This document shows, piece after piece, positions 38,440 through 47,357 of a DNA stretch of 64,000 nucleotides. The stretch comes from Thermoflexus hugenholtzii (GTDB lineage: Bacteria > Chloroflexota > Anaerolineae > Thermoflexales > Thermoflexaceae). The notes below the pieces were generated by a model. That model was not told where the DNA came from. It did not search any database and was given only the letters and a program-made list of their open reading frames with translations. The stretch is from contig NZ_CP076326.1 in the NCBI RefSeq assembly GCF_018771565.1, positions 2,294,001 through 2,358,000 of the forward strand, read 5' to 3'. The position numbers were made by a program, and so were the translations under genes. Each line of letters starts with the position of its first letter. Within the stretch, counting starts at the first letter, position 1.

Positions 38440-38515
38440 GGCTCTCGCCACGACCCTTGCGCCATCCAGATCGATGTCGGTAGGAGCGGCTTCCGCCGCG
38501 ACTCTTGCGCCGTCG
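38440..38515 (+). repeat. Two degenerate direct repeats of about 40 nt
   Basis: The pattern CGGCT-CGCC-CGAC-TTGCGCC-TC-A-GATC appears twice, at about 38440-38476 and 38487-38521, just after RNase J. The second unit contains the GGAGCGGCTTCCGCCGC inverted repeat. It looks like a remnant of a short palindromic repeat family; only these two units are seen here. Confidence 0.45.
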
Positions 38516-38610
38516 AAGATCCGAGGTTCGGGGTGAAAGCCCCCCGCGATCGCCCTGCGCCGACCGGAGGGCATCTTTTTCCATAACGACTTCAGGCCCG
38601 GGAGGCAAAG

Positions 38611-39495
38611 ATGTTCCCGTGCGCCACCTTCTCCATCGTGGCCTTCGACCCGGCCCGCCAGGAGTGGGGCGTGGCCGTGGCCTCCAAGTTCCTGGCCGCC
38701 GGCGCCGTGGTGCCCTGGGCCCGGGCCGGCGCCGGGGCAGTCGCCACCCAGTCCTACGCCAACACCCGCTTCGGCCCCGAAGGCCTGGATCGGATGGCCG
38801 AGGGGCTCTCCGCCGAAGAAACCCTGGCCCACCTCCTTGCCGCCGACCCCGAGCGCGAGAAGCGTCAGGTCGGCCTGGTGGACCGGGCCGGCCGGGCTGC
38901 CGCCTTCACCGGCGCCGAATGCCTCCCGTGGGCCGGCCACCGGATCGGCGAAGGGTTCTGTTGCCAGGGCAACCTCCTGGTGGACGCGCGCACCCTGGAG
39001 GCCATGGCCGAGACCTTCGTGAAAGCGACCGGAGAACTGGCGGATCGCCTGGTCGCCGCCCTGCTCGCCGGCGACCGCGCCGGCGGCGACCGCCGCGGCC
39101 GCCAGTCCGCCGCCATCCTGGTGGTCCGCGAGGGCGGCGGCTACGGCGGCTTCAACGACCGCTATATGGACCTCCGGGTGGACGACGACCCGGACCCGGT
39201 GGCGAAGCTGAAGGATCTGGTGGAGCTCCATCACCTCTACTTCGGGACCCCCCGGCCGGAAGACCGGATCCCCATTGACGCCGCGCTGGCCCAGGAGATC
39301 CAGCGCCTGCTGCGCCACGTCGGCCTTTACACCGGCGAGATCACCGGGGTTTATGACGAGGCCACCCGCCGCGCCCTGGAGACGCTGTTCGGCATCGAGA
39401 ACCTGGAGGAGCGCTGGCAGCCCGGCGATGCCATCGACCGGGTCGCCTGGGAGTTCCTCCGCCGCCGCTTCCCCCTTCCGGAGGGAGATGCATGA
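38611..39495 (+). CDS. DUF1028 (Ntn-hydrolase-like) protein with C-terminal peptidoglycan-binding-like domain
   Basis: 294 residues. Residues 5-210 follow DUF1028: 'ATFSIVAFDPARQEWGVAVASK', 'GAGAVATQSYAN', 'AGGDRRGRQSAAILVV'. Residues about 235-290 resemble a PG-binding-1 helix bundle ('RLLRHVGLYTGEITGVYDEATRRALE'). There is no signal peptide. The stop overlaps the start of the YqeC-MocA gene, so it may act in the same molybdenum-hydroxylase or purine-related pathway. Confidence 0.8.
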   Translation: MFPCATFSIVAFDPARQEWGVAVASKFLAAGAVVPWARAGAGAVATQSYANTRFGPEGLDRMAEGLSAEETLAHLLAADPEREKRQVGLVDRAGRAAAFTGAECLPWAGHRIGEGFCCQGNLLVDARTLEAMAETFVKATGELADRLVAALLAGDRAGGDRRGRQSAAILVVREGGGYGGFNDRYMDLRVDDDPDPVAKLKDLVELHHLYFGTPRPEDRIPIDAALAQEIQRLLRHVGLYTGEITGVYDEATRRALETLFGIENLEERWQPGDAIDRVAWEFLRRRFPLPEGDA

Positions 39496-40895
39496 GGGAG
39501 GCCCTGACCGTCCGGGCCGCGCCGGCTGCCCTCCACGAGGCGCTGGGGCTGGCGCCCGGCGCAGTGATCGCCTTCGTCGGAGCCGGTGGCAAAACCACAA
39601 CGGCCTGGCGCCTCCTGCACGAGCTGGGAGGACCGGACGCCCCAGCGGTGTGGACGACCACCACGCATATCGTGGAGCCGGTGCTCCCGGAAGGGATCGG
39701 CCTGCTGCTGAGCGAGGCACCCTCTCCGGAGCTGCTCCGAGCCCTCTTCCGGCGTCTCCCCCGCTGGGTTCTCGGAGCCCGGCGGGTCGAGGCCCTCGCG
39801 GAGCCTCCGAACGGTCCCTACCCGGCCCATCCCTGGAAGATCCAGGGGCCGCCGCCCGAGCACCTCGACCGGTTGATCCTCCGGATGCCGGAGGCCTCCT
39901 GGCTGATCGAAGCGGACGGCGCGCGCCGGATGGCGCTGAAGTGGCCGGCGGACCATGAGCCGGCCCTGCCCGCCGAGGTCGACGCCGTGGCGGTGGTGGC
40001 CAGCCTGGAGGCCATCGGCCGCCCCATCGACGCGGCCACTCATCGCAGCGCCCTCGCCCTCGCCCACCTCGGCGGGCACCCGGAGGACCCGGTCACACCG
40101 GAATGGCTGGCGGCTCTGGTCTCCCATCCGCAGGGTGGGCAAAAAGGGATCCCCTCCGGGGCCCGCCGCCTCCTGATCCTCACCCGGGGGCGCACCTTCG
40201 ATCCGGAAGCCTTCGAGAGGGTGTGCGTGGCGCTCCCACAGACTGCTTTCGAGCGTGTGGTGGCCCTCGTAGGGGGCGACCCGGTCGCCCTCGTCGGACC
40301 GGCAGCTCCCCGGGTGGCTGGGATCGTGCTGGCCGCCGGGGAGGGGCGGCGGTTCGGCGGCCCCAAAGCCCTGGCGGACTGGCACGGCCGCCCGCTGGTC
40401 CGTCACGTGACCACCCTCGCCCGGCGGGCCGGGCTGGATCCCCTGATCGTCGTGGTGGGGGCGCAGGCCGAGGCCGTGCGGCAAGCCTTACAGGGGCTGC
40501 CCGTCCAGATCGTCGAGAACCCGAACTGGCAGGAAGGGATGAGCGGCTCGATCCGGGCCGGCCTGCAGGCGCTGCCCCCCAGCGTCGAGGCTTTCGTCCT
40601 CCTCCAGGTGGATCAACCGCTGGTGCGCCCGCGCTGGCTGAACCGGCTCATAGAGATCCATCGCGCCACCGGACGGCCGATGGTGGTCGGCATGCTGGAG
40701 GGAGAACCCCGTCCGCCGGCCCTGTTCGCCCGCCCCCTGTTCCCGGCCCTGATGACACTACAAGGCGAGCAGGGGGGACGAGCCCTCGTGCGCGCCTTTC
40801 CGGAGGCCGTGGCCGTGGTCCCGGTGCCCGATTCTTCCTGGGTGATGGACATCGATACCCCGGAAGCCTATCGAGAGACGATCCGTAACCTGTAA
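39492..40895 (+). CDS. YqeC-MocA fusion: Se/Mo-hydroxylase accessory protein joined to molybdopterin cytidylyltransferase-like domain
   Basis: 467 residues. N-terminal half is YqeC-like: P-loop 'FVGAGGKTTTAWRLL' and 'LIEADGARRMALKWPADHEP'. From about residue 275 begins a nucleotidyltransferase of MocA/MobA type: 'AGIVLAAGEGRRFGGPKAL', 'QEGMSGSIRAGLQAL', 'LQVDQP', 'VMDIDTPEAY'. The two are normally separate proteins that mature selenium- or molybdenum-containing hydroxylases such as xanthine dehydrogenase. The fusion links both steps. ATGA overlap with DUF1028. Confidence 0.88.
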   Translation: MREALTVRAAPAALHEALGLAPGAVIAFVGAGGKTTTAWRLLHELGGPDAPAVWTTTTHIVEPVLPEGIGLLLSEAPSPELLRALFRRLPRWVLGARRVEALAEPPNGPYPAHPWKIQGPPPEHLDRLILRMPEASWLIEADGARRMALKWPADHEPALPAEVDAVAVVASLEAIGRPIDAATHRSALALAHLGGHPEDPVTPEWLAALVSHPQGGQKGIPSGARRLLILTRGRTFDPEAFERVCVALPQTAFERVVALVGGDPVALVGPAAPRVAGIVLAAGEGRRFGGPKALADWHGRPLVRHVTTLARRAGLDPLIVVVGAQAEAVRQALQGLPVQIVENPNWQEGMSGSIRAGLQALPPSVEAFVLLQVDQPLVRPRWLNRLIEIHRATGRPMVVGMLEGEPRPPALFARPLFPALMTLQGEQGGRALVRAFPEAVAVVPVPDSSWVMDIDTPEAYRETIRNL

Positions 40896-40937
40896 ACTTA
40901 AACGTCCCGATCCACCCTGCCCCGGAGCGATTCCGAT

Positions 40938-41765
40938 ATGGAGCGCCTGCAACACATCCGTCATCTGATCATCGACATGGACGGCGTGCTGTGGCGCGGG
41001 AAACGGCCGATGGAGGGCCTCACGGACTTCTTCGATTTCCTGCGCCGCCATGAGATCCGCTTCATCCTGGCCACGAACAACGCCAGCCGCTCTCGAGACG
41101 ATTACGTCGCGCAGCTGGCCCGCTTCGGCGTGGCGGTGCGCCCCGAGGAGGTGCTTCCTTCCTGCGACGCCACCGCCCTCTACCTCCGGCGGGTCGCCTC
41201 CCCGGGCGCCCGGGTGCTGGTGATCGGCGAACGGGCCCTCCGCGCCGCCCTGACCGAGGCAGGCTTTCAGGTGGTCGACGAAGAACATGCCGATTTCGTG
41301 GTGGTCGGCCTGGACTGGGGGCTCACGTATGAGAAGCTGGCTCGAGCCGCCCGGGCCATCTGGAACGGCGCCCGCTTCATTGGGACCAACCCGGACCCGG
41401 TGTGGCCGGGGGAGGATGGACTTTATCCGGGCAACGGGGCCACCCTCGCCTTCCTGGAGCGGGCCACAGGGGTCGCCCCCGTGGTGGTGGGGAAGCCGGA
41501 GCCCCTGATGTTCCAGATCGCCATGGAGCGAATGGGAGCCGCCCCGGAGACCACCGCGGTGATCGGCGACCAGCTGCCCACCGACATCCTGGGCGGGAAG
41601 CGCGCCGGCCTCCTCACCATCCTGGTGCTCTCCGGAGCGACCACTCCGGAGAGGCTGGCCGAAAGCTCGATCCAGCCTGACCTGGTCTTCGCGGACATCC
41701 GGTCGTTGACCGCCGCCTGGGAGGAAACCCTTCGCGTTCGCCCCTCCCGGGCTTCGGAGGTATGA
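40938..41765 (+). CDS. HAD-superfamily IIA phosphatase (NagD-like)
   Basis: 275 residues. Nucleophile 'IDMDGVLWRG' near residue 13, 'LATNNASRS' (motif II), Lys in 'VVVGKPEPLMF' (III) and 'VIGDQLPTDILGGKRAG' (IV). The cap is of type C2a. Removes phosphate from nucleotides, glycolytic intermediates or phosphoglycolate; substrate not inferable. Lies 42 nt downstream of the YqeC-MocA gene. Confidence 0.92.
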   Translation: MERLQHIRHLIIDMDGVLWRGKRPMEGLTDFFDFLRRHEIRFILATNNASRSRDDYVAQLARFGVAVRPEEVLPSCDATALYLRRVASPGARVLVIGERALRAALTEAGFQVVDEEHADFVVVGLDWGLTYEKLARAARAIWNGARFIGTNPDPVWPGEDGLYPGNGATLAFLERATGVAPVVVGKPEPLMFQIAMERMGAAPETTAVIGDQLPTDILGGKRAGLLTILVLSGATTPERLAESSIQPDLVFADIRSLTAAWEETLRVRPSRASEV

Positions 41766-41964
41766 TGGACATCGAGACGCATCCTTGCCCCCCGCTCCGT
41801 CCTTCCGGTGGCAGAGGAAGGAACGCGCAGCGGGAGCGCATCCTGCAGGAGCTGGAGGGGCCGGAAGATCCGGGGGCCCTTCCGCCATCTTCCGGGAGCG
41901 CCTGGGATCGGAATCCTCCTTCCCCTCCCCTCACCCTCGATGATTCGGAAGGCAACGGGAAGCG

Positions 41965-44511
41965 ATGCACCGTCAGATCCTCTCCGGGCCCTGGTGGTTC
42001 CGATCCGCGGACGGGACGGAATGGCTGCCGGCGCGGGTGCCCGGCAGCGTCCACCTGGATCTGCTCGCCCTCGGCCGGATCCCGGACCCTTTCCTCGGAG
42101 ATGGTCTGCGCCACGCCGCCTGGGTTGCGGAGAAGGATTGGGAATACCGCTGCGCCTTCCAGTCTGACTTTGCCCTCGCCGCCGCGGAGCGGGTGGAGCT
42201 GGTGTGTGGAGGGCTGGACACCGTGGCGGAGGTCTTCCTCAACGGGGAACGCCTGGGCGAGGCCCGCAACATGTTCCGCTCGTATCGCTGGGCGGTGAAG
42301 CCCCTGCTCCGTCCCGGCGTCAACGTCCTCCTCATCCGCCTGCGCTCGCCCCTCGCCTTCGTCCGGGCGCAGCACCGCCGCCGCCCCCTCCCCGGCCTCG
42401 GACACCCCGGGGTCGCCCACCTGCGCAAGGCACCCAGCCACTTCGGCTGGGATTGGGGGCCGGAGCTCCCCCCGATGGGGATCTGGCGCCCCGTGGCCCT
42501 GGAGGGGTTCTCGATCGCCCGCATCGCCGATCTGCACATCCGCCAGCACCATCACGGGGAGCGGGTGACCCTGGCGCTTCAAGCACGGGTGGAACGCTGG
42601 CGGGATCTTCCCCTCTCCATGCGGATCACCCTGATGGCTCCGGAAGGCAACGTCACCCGATGGGAGCTTCCCGTGGAGGAGGAGGCCTTCACGGCGGAGC
42701 TGCCCGTCTTGCGCCCCCATCGCTGGTGGCCCAACGGGCTGGGGGAGCAGCCTCTCTACGTCGTAGAGACGGAGCTGCGATCCGGGGATCGCCTTCTGGA
42801 CCGGAGGCGGGAGGTCTTGGGGCTGCGGACGCTGGCGCTTCAGCGGGAGAAAGATGCGTGGGGCGAATCCTTCGTCTTCGTCGTCAACGGCGTCCCCCTC
42901 TTCGCCAAAGGCGCGAACGTCGTCCCGCTCGACGCCCGAAGCCCTTTTGTGCCGGAGGAGGATCTGGATCGGCTGGTTCGGAGCGCGGCCGCTGCGGGGA
43001 TGAACGTGCTGCGGGTTTGGGGCGGCGGGGGCTACGGGGATGACCGCTTCTATGCCCTGTGCGATCGCTGTGGGATCCTGGTCTGGCAGGATTTCCCCTT
43101 CGCCTGCATGCTCTATCCCCTCGACGAGCCGGAATTTTTAGAGGAGGTGCGGGCGGAGGTGAGCGAGAACGTCCGCCGCCTGCGGCATCACCCTTCCCTC
43201 GCCCTCTGGTGCGGCAACAACGAGATCGAGATGCTATGGCCGTTGTGGCGCTGGCAGGGTTGGAGGCGGGGAGCGGAGCTGGCCTGCCTGGCTGCCGCCC
43301 ACGAGCGCTTCTTCTACCACACGCTCCCCGAATGGGTCCGGGCCGAGGACCCCGACCGGCCTTACTGGCCCGGCTCCCCCTCCTCCGGAGCTTTCCGCCG
43401 GGAAGTCAACGGCGACCGACGGGGCGACGCCCACCTCTGGCGGGTCTGGCACGGCCTGGCCCCCACCGCCGCCTATCGGGCCCGCATCCCCCGGTTCGTG
43501 AGCGAGTTCGGCCTGCAGTCGCTGCCGACCTCGGGAACCCTCGCCGCCTTTGGACTGTCCCCGCATCCCACCCTCCGCGCGCCTGCCCTCCGCCGCCGCC
43601 AGCGGGACCCAGGCGGGATGCAGCGGCTCCTGTATTACCTCACGGAGCGGTTCCCGATCCCGGAGGACCTGGAGGATCTGGCCTGGCTCACCCAGATCGC
43701 CCAGGCGGAGGCCGTGCGGCAGGCCGTGGAATACTGGCGGCGCCACCGCAACCGGTGCGGCGGGGCCCTCTACTGGCAGCTCAACGACACCTGGCCCGCC
43801 ATCTCCTGGTCGAGCCTGGATGTCTACGGCCGATGGAAAGCCCTCCATTACGCGGCCCGCCGCTTCTTTGCCCCTATCGCCCTCTCCCTGGACGCGCAGG
43901 AGGACCATGTGGAGATCTTTCTCTTAAACGACACCCCTCATCCCTGGCGGGGGACCATCCGCTGGTCCCTGGAGACCTTCGAGGGGCAGGTGCTCGAGCG
44001 AGGGGAAGAAGTTGCGGAAGCGCCCCCGCTGCAAGGGAACCTCATCCGCGTGGTGGAGGTCGGGGCATGGCGGCGCCGCCATCGGCGGGCGCTGGCCTTC
44101 GTGGCGGAGCGGTGGGAGGAAGGAACGCGGCAGGATCTGCGTGTGGCCCTCTTCGCCCCTGAGAAGGACCTGCGCCTGCCGGATCCCGGCCTGATGGTGG
44201 AAGTGGAGGCTCAAGGAGAAACCATGAGGATCACCCTGCGCGCCCGCGCCCTGGCCCGCTTCGTCACGCTCATGCTCCCGGGAGCCGACATCGTCTTCAG
44301 CGACAACTTCTTCGATCTGCCCCCCGGGCGGACGGTGACGGTGCACGCGCCCCTCCCTCCGGGCTGGACCCCCGGAGCGGTCCGCCGGGCCCTGCGGGTG
44401 CGCACCCTGGCTGATCTTCCTCGAAGCCGGGGGTGGAGGGTGCGATGGCTCCGACTCCGGGGCAGGCTGGTGCCCCGTGCCCTCCTCAGTCGACTTCTCC
44501 ACCTCGGGTAG
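41965..44511 (+). CDS. Glycoside hydrolase family 2 beta-mannosidase
   Basis: 848 residues, full length for the family. Sugar-binding N domain ('WWFRSADGTEWLPARVPGSVHLDL'), immunoglobulin-like domain, then the TIM barrel with acid/base Glu in 'WCGNNEIEMLW' and nucleophile Glu in 'FVSEFGLQSLP'. Hydrolyses terminal beta-mannosides from glycans or glucomannan. No secretion signal, so it acts on imported oligosaccharides. About 200 nt upstream lack any gene. Confidence 0.92.
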   Translation: MHRQILSGPWWFRSADGTEWLPARVPGSVHLDLLALGRIPDPFLGDGLRHAAWVAEKDWEYRCAFQSDFALAAAERVELVCGGLDTVAEVFLNGERLGEARNMFRSYRWAVKPLLRPGVNVLLIRLRSPLAFVRAQHRRRPLPGLGHPGVAHLRKAPSHFGWDWGPELPPMGIWRPVALEGFSIARIADLHIRQHHHGERVTLALQARVERWRDLPLSMRITLMAPEGNVTRWELPVEEEAFTAELPVLRPHRWWPNGLGEQPLYVVETELRSGDRLLDRRREVLGLRTLALQREKDAWGESFVFVVNGVPLFAKGANVVPLDARSPFVPEEDLDRLVRSAAAAGMNVLRVWGGGGYGDDRFYALCDRCGILVWQDFPFACMLYPLDEPEFLEEVRAEVSENVRRLRHHPSLALWCGNNEIEMLWPLWRWQGWRRGAELACLAAAHERFFYHTLPEWVRAEDPDRPYWPGSPSSGAFRREVNGDRRGDAHLWRVWHGLAPTAAYRARIPRFVSEFGLQSLPTSGTLAAFGLSPHPTLRAPALRRRQRDPGGMQRLLYYLTERFPIPEDLEDLAWLTQIAQAEAVRQAVEYWRRHRNRCGGALYWQLNDTWPAISWSSLDVYGRWKALHYAARRFFAPIALSLDAQEDHVEIFLLNDTPHPWRGTIRWSLETFEGQVLERGEEVAEAPPLQGNLIRVVEVGAWRRRHRRALAFVAERWEEGTRQDLRVALFAPEKDLRLPDPGLMVEVEAQGETMRITLRARALARFVTLMLPGADIVFSDNFFDLPPGRTVTVHAPLPPGWTPGAVRRALRVRTLADLPRSRGWRVRWLRLRGRLVPRALLSRLLHLG

Positions 44512-44571
44512 GAGATCGTCGGGGAGACCGGAGCCCTGCTTCGCCTTCGGACCCAAACGAAGAAGCCCGGC

Positions 44572-45138
44572 TCACTCGAAGATCGGCTCCAGCTCCAGGG
44601 TGAAGCCGGGGAGCTCGGGATCCAGGGACACCCGCTCAACCCCTTCGTATCGCTCCACCGGGGCGCCGGGACGGTAGATCTCCACCGCGCGCCGGTAGGG
44701 ATCGATCAGCACACCCAGGCGGGCGCCGTTGGCCCGATAAGCCTCCATCTTCTCCCGCAACTCCCCCAGGCTCTGGGAAGCCGACCGCACCTCGAACACG
44801 GCATCGGGACAAAGGGGGACAAACCCCTCCCGCTCCTCCCGACTGAGGGCCTCCCACCGCTCCCGCCGCACCCACGAGGCGTCCGGAGAAAGCAAGGACC
44901 CGTCCGGAAGCCGGAAGCCCGTGGAGGAATCAAAAGCCACCCCCAAACGGGTCCGACGGTTCCAGCGTTCCAGTTGATAGGCTATCTGCAGGCTGCGTCG
45001 TCCGCTCTCGCCGCCGGTGGGGGTCACGATCAGCCTCCCGTCCGCGGTGCGCTCGAATTGATAGCCCGGGTTGCGCTCCGAAAGCTCCCACAGCTCCTCA
45101 TCCGTCACCCGATGCAGCAGATCCAGCCGGATCCCCAT
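44572..45138 (-). CDS. Uma2-family endonuclease-fold protein, tandem copy 1
   Basis: 188 residues. PD-(D/E)xK fold: Asp in 'LLSPDASWV', Glu in 'AVFEVRSAS', Lys in 'LREKMEAY', then 'LGVLIDPYRRAVEIY'. The family is expanded in Chloroflexota and cyanobacteria; its role is unknown. It differs from copy 3 mainly in 'GRRSLQIAYQLERWNR'. GAGGAGG precedes the ATG. Confidence 0.85.
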   Translation of the reverse strand: MGIRLDLLHRVTDEELWELSERNPGYQFERTADGRLIVTPTGGESGRRSLQIAYQLERWNRRTRLGVAFDSSTGFRLPDGSLLSPDASWVRRERWEALSREEREGFVPLCPDAVFEVRSASQSLGELREKMEAYRANGARLGVLIDPYRRAVEIYRPGAPVERYEGVERVSLDPELPGFTLELEPIFE

Positions 45139-45151
45139 CCTCACCTCCTCC

Positions 45152-45718
45152 TCACTCGAAGATCGGCTCCAGCTCCAGGATGAAGCCGGGGAGCTCGGGA
45201 TCCAGGGACACCCGCTCAACCCCTTCGTATCGCTCCACCGGGGCGCCGGGGCGGTAGATTTCCACGGCTTGCCGGTAGGGGTCGATCAGCACGCCCAGGC
45301 GGGCGCCGTTGGCCAGGTAGGTTTTCATTTTTTCTCGGAGTTCTTCCAGGCTTTGGGAGGCGGAGCGGACTTCGAAGACGGCGTCGGGGCAGAAGGGGCC
45401 GAATCCTTCTCGCTGCTGGGGACTGAGGGCTTCCCACCGCTCCCGTCGCACCCACGAGGCATCCGGAGAAAGCAAGGACCCATCCGGAAGCCGGAAGCCC
45501 GTGGAGGAATCAAAAGCCACCCCCAAACGGGTCCGACGGTTCCAGTGCTCCAGCTGGTAGAACACCTCCCCGCTGCGTCGTCCGCTTGCCAATCCGGTGG
45601 GGGTCACGAGGAGCCTCCCGTCGGCGGTGCGTTCGAACTGATAGCCGGGGTTGCGTTCGGAAAGCTCGCGCAGCTCCTCATCCGTCACCCGATGCAGTAG
45701 ATCCAGCCGGATCCCCAT
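45152..45718 (-). CDS. Uma2-family endonuclease-fold protein, tandem copy 2
   Basis: 188 residues, same catalytic residues as copies 1 and 3. The central 170 nt (about 45250-45420) use different, mostly synonymous codons and carry a few replacements ('SPQQREGFGPFCPD', 'EKMKTYLANG'), while the ends are almost identical to the neighbours. This mosaic pattern suggests gene conversion. The start lies 10 nt before the stop of copy 3. Confidence 0.85.
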   Translation of the reverse strand: MGIRLDLLHRVTDEELRELSERNPGYQFERTADGRLLVTPTGLASGRRSGEVFYQLEHWNRRTRLGVAFDSSTGFRLPDGSLLSPDASWVRRERWEALSPQQREGFGPFCPDAVFEVRSASQSLEELREKMKTYLANGARLGVLIDPYRQAVEIYRPGAPVERYEGVERVSLDPELPGFILELEPIFE

Positions 45719-45728
45719 CCCCACCTCC

Positions 45729-46295
45729 TCACTCGAAGATCGGCTCCAGCTCCAGGGTGAAGCCGGGGAGCTCGGGATCCAGGGACACCCGCTCAACCCC
45801 TTCGTATCGCTCCACCGGGGCGCCGGGGCGGTAGATCTCCACCGCGCGCCGGTAGGGATCGATCAGCACGCCGAGGCGGGCACCGTTGGCCCGATAAGCC
45901 TCCATCTTCTCCCGCAACTCCCCCAGGCTCTGGGAAGCCGACCGCACCTCAAACACAGCATCGGGACAAAGGGGGACAAACCCCTCCCGCTCCTCCCGAC
46001 TGAGGGCCTCCCACCGCTCCCGCCGCACCCACGAGGCGTCCGGAGAAAGCAAGGACCCATCCGGAAGCCGAAAGCCCGTGGAGGAATCAAAAGCCACCCC
46101 CAAGCGGGTCCGACGGTTCCAGTGCTCCAGCTGGTAGAACACCTCCCCGCTGCGTCGTCCGCTCTCGCCGCCGGTGGGGGTCACGATCAGCCTCCCGTCC
46201 GCGGTGCGCTCGAATTGATAGCCCGGGTTGCGCTCCGAAAGCTCCCACAGCTCCTCATCCGTCACCCGATGCAGCAGATCCAGCCGGATCCCCAT
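45729..46295 (-). CDS. Uma2-family endonuclease-fold protein, tandem copy 3
   Basis: 188 residues; first gene of the tandem set, with a TATAAT box at 46354-46359. Protein nearly identical to copy 1 in the C-terminal half and to copy 2 in the 'GEVFYQLEHWNR' stretch. PD-(D/E)xK residues intact. Confidence 0.87.
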   Translation of the reverse strand: MGIRLDLLHRVTDEELWELSERNPGYQFERTADGRLIVTPTGGESGRRSGEVFYQLEHWNRRTRLGVAFDSSTGFRLPDGSLLSPDASWVRRERWEALSREEREGFVPLCPDAVFEVRSASQSLGELREKMEAYRANGARLGVLIDPYRRAVEIYRPGAPVERYEGVERVSLDPELPGFTLELEPIFE

Positions 46296-46353
46296 CCCCA
46301 CCTCCGGTTCAAGAAGACCGGGCTCCTTCCGCGGTTCCCATTCGCCTAAGTGG

Positions 46354-46359
46354 ATTATA
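46354..46359 (-). promoter_or_regulatory. TATAAT box for the Uma2 tandem set
   Basis: Perfect minus-strand TATAAT, 59 nt before the first Uma2 start. The -35 box is not clear. Confidence 0.5.
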
Positions 46360-46789
46360 GCGGATAGAGATCCGGGATGAGGAAACCCATGGGCCTTCCT
46401 GTCCGTGGGGCGGCGCTCGCAGATGGAGATACAGGCCCACGCGGGATCGTGCAGCCCCGAATGCAAGGCTTAAGCCGGTCGATCGGCGGATGGGGAGAAG
46501 CGATGCCGGCTGGGCCCGAGTTGACAGATAGAGGGCTCCTGCGTGTATCATGAAAACACATCGCCGGCCGGAGCGCGCCGATCTCGGAGGGACCGGGCAT
46601 GTCGGGGATCGATCCGCTTCGGGTTCTCCCTTCGAACTGCAGGTGTCCGCCGCGGGGGTCAGGAGGGGGTTGATCCCGCAGATCCCCGGACCGGCCGGCT
46701 TTTCCCCTTCCTGCTCCCGCTTCTCCCCATCCACGCATTGGATCCGTTCTCCGGGAACGCCCATTCACACCCTTTTGAGGAGGTTTCCC
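46360..46789. other. Intergenic region between Uma2 genes and OsmC pair
   Basis: About 430 nt between the divergent promoters. It holds a candidate plus-strand promoter: TTGACA at 46521-46526 and TATCAT at 46546-46551, with a long 19-nt spacer. The leader to the OsmC start would be about 230 nt. I recognise no riboswitch in it. Confidence 0.5.
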
Positions 46790-47323
46790 ATGGGACTGGT
46801 GCTGAACGGCCTGGATGTGGAGCAGCTGCAGCAGCTGAGCGCGCAGGTGCAGGCGGATCCGGAGGCCGCCCGCTCCCTGAACCGCTGGACGGCGCGGGTG
46901 CGCTGGTTGGGAGGGTTCAAGGGACGGGCCTACATCCGGAACCACTCCTTTGTGGTGGACGAACCCGCCGATTTGGTGGGCCAGGACGAGGCCCCCAACG
47001 CGGTGGAATATGTGCTGGGGGCCCTTGGGGCTTGCCTCACCGTCGGCTTCGTCCTCAACGCCACCAAACGTGGGATCCCTCTCCGCAACCTGGAGATCGC
47101 CCTGGAGGGGGAGATCGATAACATCCTCACCTTCCTGGGGCTGAGCCAGGAAGGGCACCCGGGCTACCGCGAGATCATCGTCAAAGCCTATGTGGACGCC
47201 GACGCCGACGAAGAGACCCTCCGGGCGATCTGGGAGGAGACGGTGGTCACCTCGCCGGTGGGCAACACGCTGGCCCGCCCGGTGACCCTGCGGCCCGAGC
47301 TCCGTCGGGCGACGGCCGCTTGA
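46790..47323 (+). CDS. OsmC-family protein, copy A
   Basis: 177 residues. OsmC/Ohr fold with 'ALGACLTVGFVLNATKRGIPLRNLEIALEGEI' carrying the first conserved Cys region, and 'VVTSPVGNTL' where enzymes of the family have a Cys-Pro. With only one Cys, the two-Cys peroxidase mechanism is unlikely. GAGGAGGT lies 5 nt before the ATG; the frame is open upstream to 46550 but has no ribosome site there. Confidence 0.85.
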   Translation: MGLVLNGLDVEQLQQLSAQVQADPEAARSLNRWTARVRWLGGFKGRAYIRNHSFVVDEPADLVGQDEAPNAVEYVLGALGACLTVGFVLNATKRGIPLRNLEIALEGEIDNILTFLGLSQEGHPGYREIIVKAYVDADADEETLRAIWEETVVTSPVGNTLARPVTLRPELRRATAA

Positions 47324-47357
47324 GGCGGACGATCCGATTCAAGAGGAGGCACCCGGG

